The translations under genes were made by a program, and so were the position numbers. DNA of 64,000 bases, from the NCBI GenBank assembly GCA_965116445.1, contig OZ220688.1, forward strand, positions 2,418,001 to 2,482,000, read 5' to 3'. Of this stretch, positions 61,159 to 64,000 are shown piece by piece. The first letter of the stretch is position 1. Each line of letters starts with the position of its first letter. The notes under the pieces are model-generated. The model was not told where the DNA came from. It saw only the letters and a program-made list of their open reading frames with translations, and made no database searches. The DNA comes from Multivorans sp965116445 (GTDB lineage: Bacteria; Acidobacteriota; Thermoanaerobaculia; Multivoradales; Multivoraceae).

Positions 61159-63450
61159 ATGCCGACGACCATCCGCCGACTCTCCCGTGTCTGCCTTCCA
61201 GCCGCCCTCATCGCGGTCTTCTCCCTCGCGCCCGCGGCGGCCCAGAAGGAGCCGCTGGAGCTCCGCCACATCTACGGCCCCGACGCTCTCGACTTCTCAC
61301 CCGACTTGCCGCGGATCCGCTGGCTGCCGGGCGGCCAGGACTACCTGCAGGCCGAAGACGACGAGGACGGTCCCGGTCGGCTATGGCAGTTCGTCGACGC
61401 GACGACCGGGGACGCGGAGCCGTTCTACGACCCCGAGCCGTTGGCTCGGGCTCTGGAAGAGAAACTGCGGCTGGACAGTGAGGACGCCGCCTCCAAGGCG
61501 CGACCGTCGTCGCTGCGCCTGTCGCCGTCGACCGATCGGCTCCTGCTCCAGCTCGCCTCGGACCTGTTCGTCTGGGACTTCGACGCCGAGACGCTGACGC
61601 GGCTCACCCACGGTCCAGAGGAGGAGGAACTGGCCCGGTTCTCGCCCGATGGTCGCAGCCTCGCGTTCGTGCGCGACGCAGACCTGTACGTGGTCGGCGC
61701 TGGTGGCGACGAAGTCCGGCTGACCACAGACGGGGGCGAGAACACGCTGAACGGCAAGCTCGACTGGGTCTACCAGGAGGAGATCTACGGCCGCGGCAAC
61801 TACCAGGCTCACTGGTGGAGTCCGGACAGCCGCCACATCGCGTTCCTGCAGACCGACGAGCGGGACGTGCCCCGCTTCACGGTGGTCGATCACGTGCCCT
61901 ACCGGCCGCCGCTCGAGGTCTACCCCTATCCCAAGGCCGGTGACGCGAATCCTCGCGTCCGGCTGGGAGTCGCCCAGGCGAACGGCGGCGGCACGACCTG
62001 GATCGATCCGGGGATCTACGGGCACACCGAGATCCTGTTCGTGAACGTCGCGTTCTCGCCCGGCGGCGACGTCTGGTATCAGGTCCAGGACCGCCGCCAG
62101 ACCTTCCTCGACCTGCACCGGGCCGATCCGGACACCGGCAAGTCGGAGCGGGTCCTGCGCGAGGAGTCCCACGCCTGGGTGAACCAGCTCGGTCCGCCGC
62201 ATTTTCTGGAAGGGGAGAACGGCCTGAAGAGGAACAGCCTGAAGGAGAACGGCCTGCAGGGGAACGACCTGGAAGACGGCGGCTTCCTCTGGCTCAGTGA
62301 GCGGACCGGCTTTCAGCACCTCTACCATTACGACCAGGACGGCAAGCTGGCCGGGGCACTGACCGAAGGACGCTGGGAGGTCCGGTCACTCAACGCCGTC
62401 GACGAGCAGGCCGGCGCGGCCTACGTCTCCGGCACCTACCGCTCGGCGATCGGCGCCGACGTGCTCCGGGTCGCTCTCGACGGCTCCGGCGCGACCCTCC
62501 TGACCGAGGAACCCGGCAGCCATCGCGGCAGCTTCCCGGAGGACGGCCCGATCGCGCACTGGATCGCCACGTCGAGCGACCTTCACACGCCGACGACGAT
62601 GACGCTGCGCCGTGCCCAAGACGGCGTGACCGTCCGCGACCTCGGCGACGGCGACGTGCCGGACATGGAACGCTTCGACATCTCACCTCCCGAACTACTA
62701 AAGATCGCCACGAGCGACGGTGTCGACCTGGAAGCGATGCTCATCCGGCCGCACGGCTTCGATCCCGAGCGCGTCTACCCGGCCTGGGTTCACGTCTACG
62801 GCGGCCCCCACGCCCAGCAGGTCCGGGACGGCTGGCAGGGGTCCCGCGGCATGTGGTTCCAGTACCTGGCCCAGCAGGGAATCGTCGTCCTCGTCGTCGA
62901 CAACCGGATCGCCTCCGGCAAGGGCGTCGAATCGACCTGGCCGGTGTACGGGAACTTCGGCGAGCAGGAACTGATCGACCTGGTGGAGGCGGTCGACTGG
63001 CTGGGCGCCAAACCATGGGTCGACGCCGAGCGGATCGGCCTCGACGGCTGGAGCTTCGGCGGTTACATGACCCTCTACGCGCTCACCCGTTCCGACCGCT
63101 TCCGGGCCGGGATCGCCGGCGGCAGCGTCGTCGACTGGCGCGCCTACGACTCGATCTACACCGAGCGCTACATGTCGACGCCCGACGACAACCCTGACGG
63201 CTACAAGGCCTCGTCAGTTCGCGAACGGGCGGCCGACCTCCACGGCGACCTGCTGCTCATCCACGGCACGATGGACGACAACGTCCACATGCAGAACACG
63301 CTGCAGATCGCCTGGGACCTGCAGAAGGCCGGCAAGCCGTTCGAGATGATGCTCTACCCGAAGTCCCGGCACGGCATCTCGGACCCCGACCTCTCACTGC
63401 ACCTCCGCGAGACGATGGCCCGCTTCATCCTGAAGACGGTCGAACCCTAG
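61159..63450 (+). CDS. S9 family peptidase, dipeptidyl-peptidase IV-like
   Basis: A 763-residue exported serine peptidase: signal VCLPAALIAVFSLAPAAA, an N-terminal DPPIV propeller (GKLDWVYQEEIYGRGNYQAH carries the substrate-binding Glu pair YQEE, and RHIAFLQTDERDVPRF) and a C-terminal alpha/beta-hydrolase. The triad is Ser632 in GWSFGG, Asp706 in HGTMDDNVHMQ and His738 in KSRHGIS. Such enzymes remove X-Pro dipeptides from peptides in the periplasm. A four-unit pentapeptide repeat interrupts the propeller at residues 353-372. Its TAG interlocks with that of the convergent gene in CTAG. Confidence 0.93.
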   Translation: MPTTIRRLSRVCLPAALIAVFSLAPAAAQKEPLELRHIYGPDALDFSPDLPRIRWLPGGQDYLQAEDDEDGPGRLWQFVDATTGDAEPFYDPEPLARALEEKLRLDSEDAASKARPSSLRLSPSTDRLLLQLASDLFVWDFDAETLTRLTHGPEEEELARFSPDGRSLAFVRDADLYVVGAGGDEVRLTTDGGENTLNGKLDWVYQEEIYGRGNYQAHWWSPDSRHIAFLQTDERDVPRFTVVDHVPYRPPLEVYPYPKAGDANPRVRLGVAQANGGGTTWIDPGIYGHTEILFVNVAFSPGGDVWYQVQDRRQTFLDLHRADPDTGKSERVLREESHAWVNQLGPPHFLEGENGLKRNSLKENGLQGNDLEDGGFLWLSERTGFQHLYHYDQDGKLAGALTEGRWEVRSLNAVDEQAGAAYVSGTYRSAIGADVLRVALDGSGATLLTEEPGSHRGSFPEDGPIAHWIATSSDLHTPTTMTLRRAQDGVTVRDLGDGDVPDMERFDISPPELLKIATSDGVDLEAMLIRPHGFDPERVYPAWVHVYGGPHAQQVRDGWQGSRGMWFQYLAQQGIVVLVVDNRIASGKGVESTWPVYGNFGEQELIDLVEAVDWLGAKPWVDAERIGLDGWSFGGYMTLYALTRSDRFRAGIAGGSVVDWRAYDSIYTERYMSTPDDNPDGYKASSVRERAADLHGDLLLIHGTMDDNVHMQNTLQIAWDLQKAGKPFEMMLYPKSRHGISDPDLSLHLRETMARFILKTVEP
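62215..62274 (+). repeat. Four 15-bp tandem repeats within the S9 peptidase gene
   Basis: Units GAGAACGGCCTGAAG, AGGAACAGCCTGAAG, GAGAACGGCCTGCAG and GGGAACGACCTGGAA encode ENGLK, RNSLK, ENGLQ and GNDLE. Each keeps the N-x-L core. Units 1 and 3 differ at one base, which suggests slippage-driven expansion. It adds 20 residues to a propeller loop without breaking the frame. Confidence 0.9.
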
Positions 63451-63965
63451 CTTCGCCAGGCGCGTACGCTCAGGGCCAGCGTCGCGATCGTGCCCCAGGA
63501 GAGCCCCACGACCACGCCGGCGTCCAGGATGCCTCGCCAGGGCTGGTCCAGCCGGTGGACGAGGACGATCAGGACCAGGATGCCGAGGGTGCCGAAGTAG
63601 ACGCCCAGGCGCTCGCGCCTCGTGCCCTCGAAGTACCCGGCCGCGAACAGCGGCGCGAGCACCACCCGGAGCAACGTCGGCTGCCTGCGGATCGTCATCG
63701 CCCGCTCCGCCACCCGCGGCGAGAAACGCAATTGGAACCCGCGCAGCCCTTCCGACCAGGCCATGAACGGAATGATCGCCAGGAGGGCCGCCCAGTGGTA
63801 CCAGGCGAACGGTTCGTCGAAGGCCGCGATCGAGATCCTGGCGAGCCGATAGACCGCCCACACGAGCAGACCGACGATGCCGCCGACGGCCCACAGCGCG
63901 CCGGCGGTCGCCACGGCGCGGCCCGCAAGGCCGCGTTCCGCGTCGGCGGGAGCGGCTTCACTCAT
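63447..63965 (-). CDS. Hypothetical membrane protein
   Basis: A 172-residue protein with about four hydrophobic segments (TAGALWAVGGIVGLLVWAVY, YHWAALLAIIPFMAWSEGL, VVLAPLFAAGYFEGTRRERL near helix 3, and GILVLIVLVHRLDQPWRGIL with DAGVVVGLSWGTIATLALSV). GLRGFQLRFSPRVAERA is a conserved-looking cytoplasmic loop. No function recognised. ATG 63965 is preferred to GTG 63995. It is convergent with the S9 peptidase; both stops share the CTAG at 63447-63450. Confidence 0.78.
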   Translation of the reverse strand: MSEAAPADAERGLAGRAVATAGALWAVGGIVGLLVWAVYRLARISIAAFDEPFAWYHWAALLAIIPFMAWSEGLRGFQLRFSPRVAERAMTIRRQPTLLRVVLAPLFAAGYFEGTRRERLGVYFGTLGILVLIVLVHRLDQPWRGILDAGVVVGLSWGTIATLALSVRAWRS

Positions 63966-64000
63966 CCGACGCGAGATCCCGCCGGCCCTGGTCACTGGCC

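Noticed and set aside
1..64000. tRNA, rRNA or other structural RNA genes
   Set aside because: I found no cloverleaf with TΨC-arm consensus and no rRNA sequence by eye; a covariance-model scan would be needed to exclude tRNAs fully.

Overview
The window is a 64-kb stretch of very GC-rich bacterial chromosome (roughly two thirds G+C by eye, strongly G/C-biased third codon positions), packed with genes on both strands. There are no rRNA or tRNA genes to anchor taxonomy. The gene content (two PSD1/DUF1549-DUF1553 cytochromes each paired with a DUF1501 protein, PQQ beta-propellers, GMC oxidoreductase plus gluconate-dehydrogenase subunit 3, DUF6807 and DUF3604 proteins, S9 peptidase, many small lipoproteins) fits a heterotrophic Acidobacteriota-like or Planctomycetota-like organism. 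Acidobacteriota is my preferred guess, but the sequence does not settle it.

Layout. 1-8.3 kb: a partial conserved hypothetical gene, an Ala-rich secreted protein, a large DUF4011 SF1 helicase-nuclease split by one in-frame TAG, and a voltage-sensor potassium channel. 8.4-11 kb: a rearranged patch holding a truncated paralogue of the Ala-rich protein fused to an antisense copy of the end of a DUF6807 gene, then a DUF4440 protein, the intact DUF6807 gene and a divergent cupin lipoprotein. 12-14.3 kb: GMC flavoprotein and its subunit-3 partner. 14.3-20.1 kb: an accessory patch with a membrane-anchored GIY-YIG-like protein, an orphan Phd antitoxin, MNT-HEPN and VapBC modules, dienelactone hydrolase, GST and an orphan adenine methylase. 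20.1-25.2 kb: PQQ propeller, MFS transporter, GST-like protein and two tandem DUF4440 lipoproteins.

25.3-41 kb: a nuclease/esterase fusion, then a tightly overlapping six-gene run (PSD1 cytochrome, DUF1501, cytochrome-WD40, PPC-domain protein, second PSD1 cytochrome, second DUF1501) that probably makes one surface or periplasmic system of unknown function. 41-43.9 kb: HicBA followed by a graveyard of broken genes (antitoxin pieces, transposase scrap, frameshifted secreted protein, VapC with an internal deletion). 43.9-49 kb: a DAACS carrier, a frameshifted DUF3604 lipoprotein and a secreted hypothetical protein. 49-64 kb: a MatB-like acyl-CoA ligase with an SDR, a lipoprotein, an esterase overlapping a PQQ dehydrogenase, TrkH, a RutE-like nitroreductase, an SSS symporter, a periplasmic hypothetical protein, an S9 peptidase and a membrane protein.

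Across the window runs a family of hairpin-forming intergenic repeats built on CACTGGGTGCGCCGGC...GCCGGCATCC. They sit mainly between genes, often between convergent genes. One copy forms the last codons of a gene, one lies just upstream of (and in frame with) another, one is flanked by 20-bp inverted repeats, and a longer ~125-bp form occurs near both ends of the window. Together with the amber stop, the poly-C frameshift and the decayed toxin-antitoxin loci, these repeats are the most distinctive aspect of the sequence.
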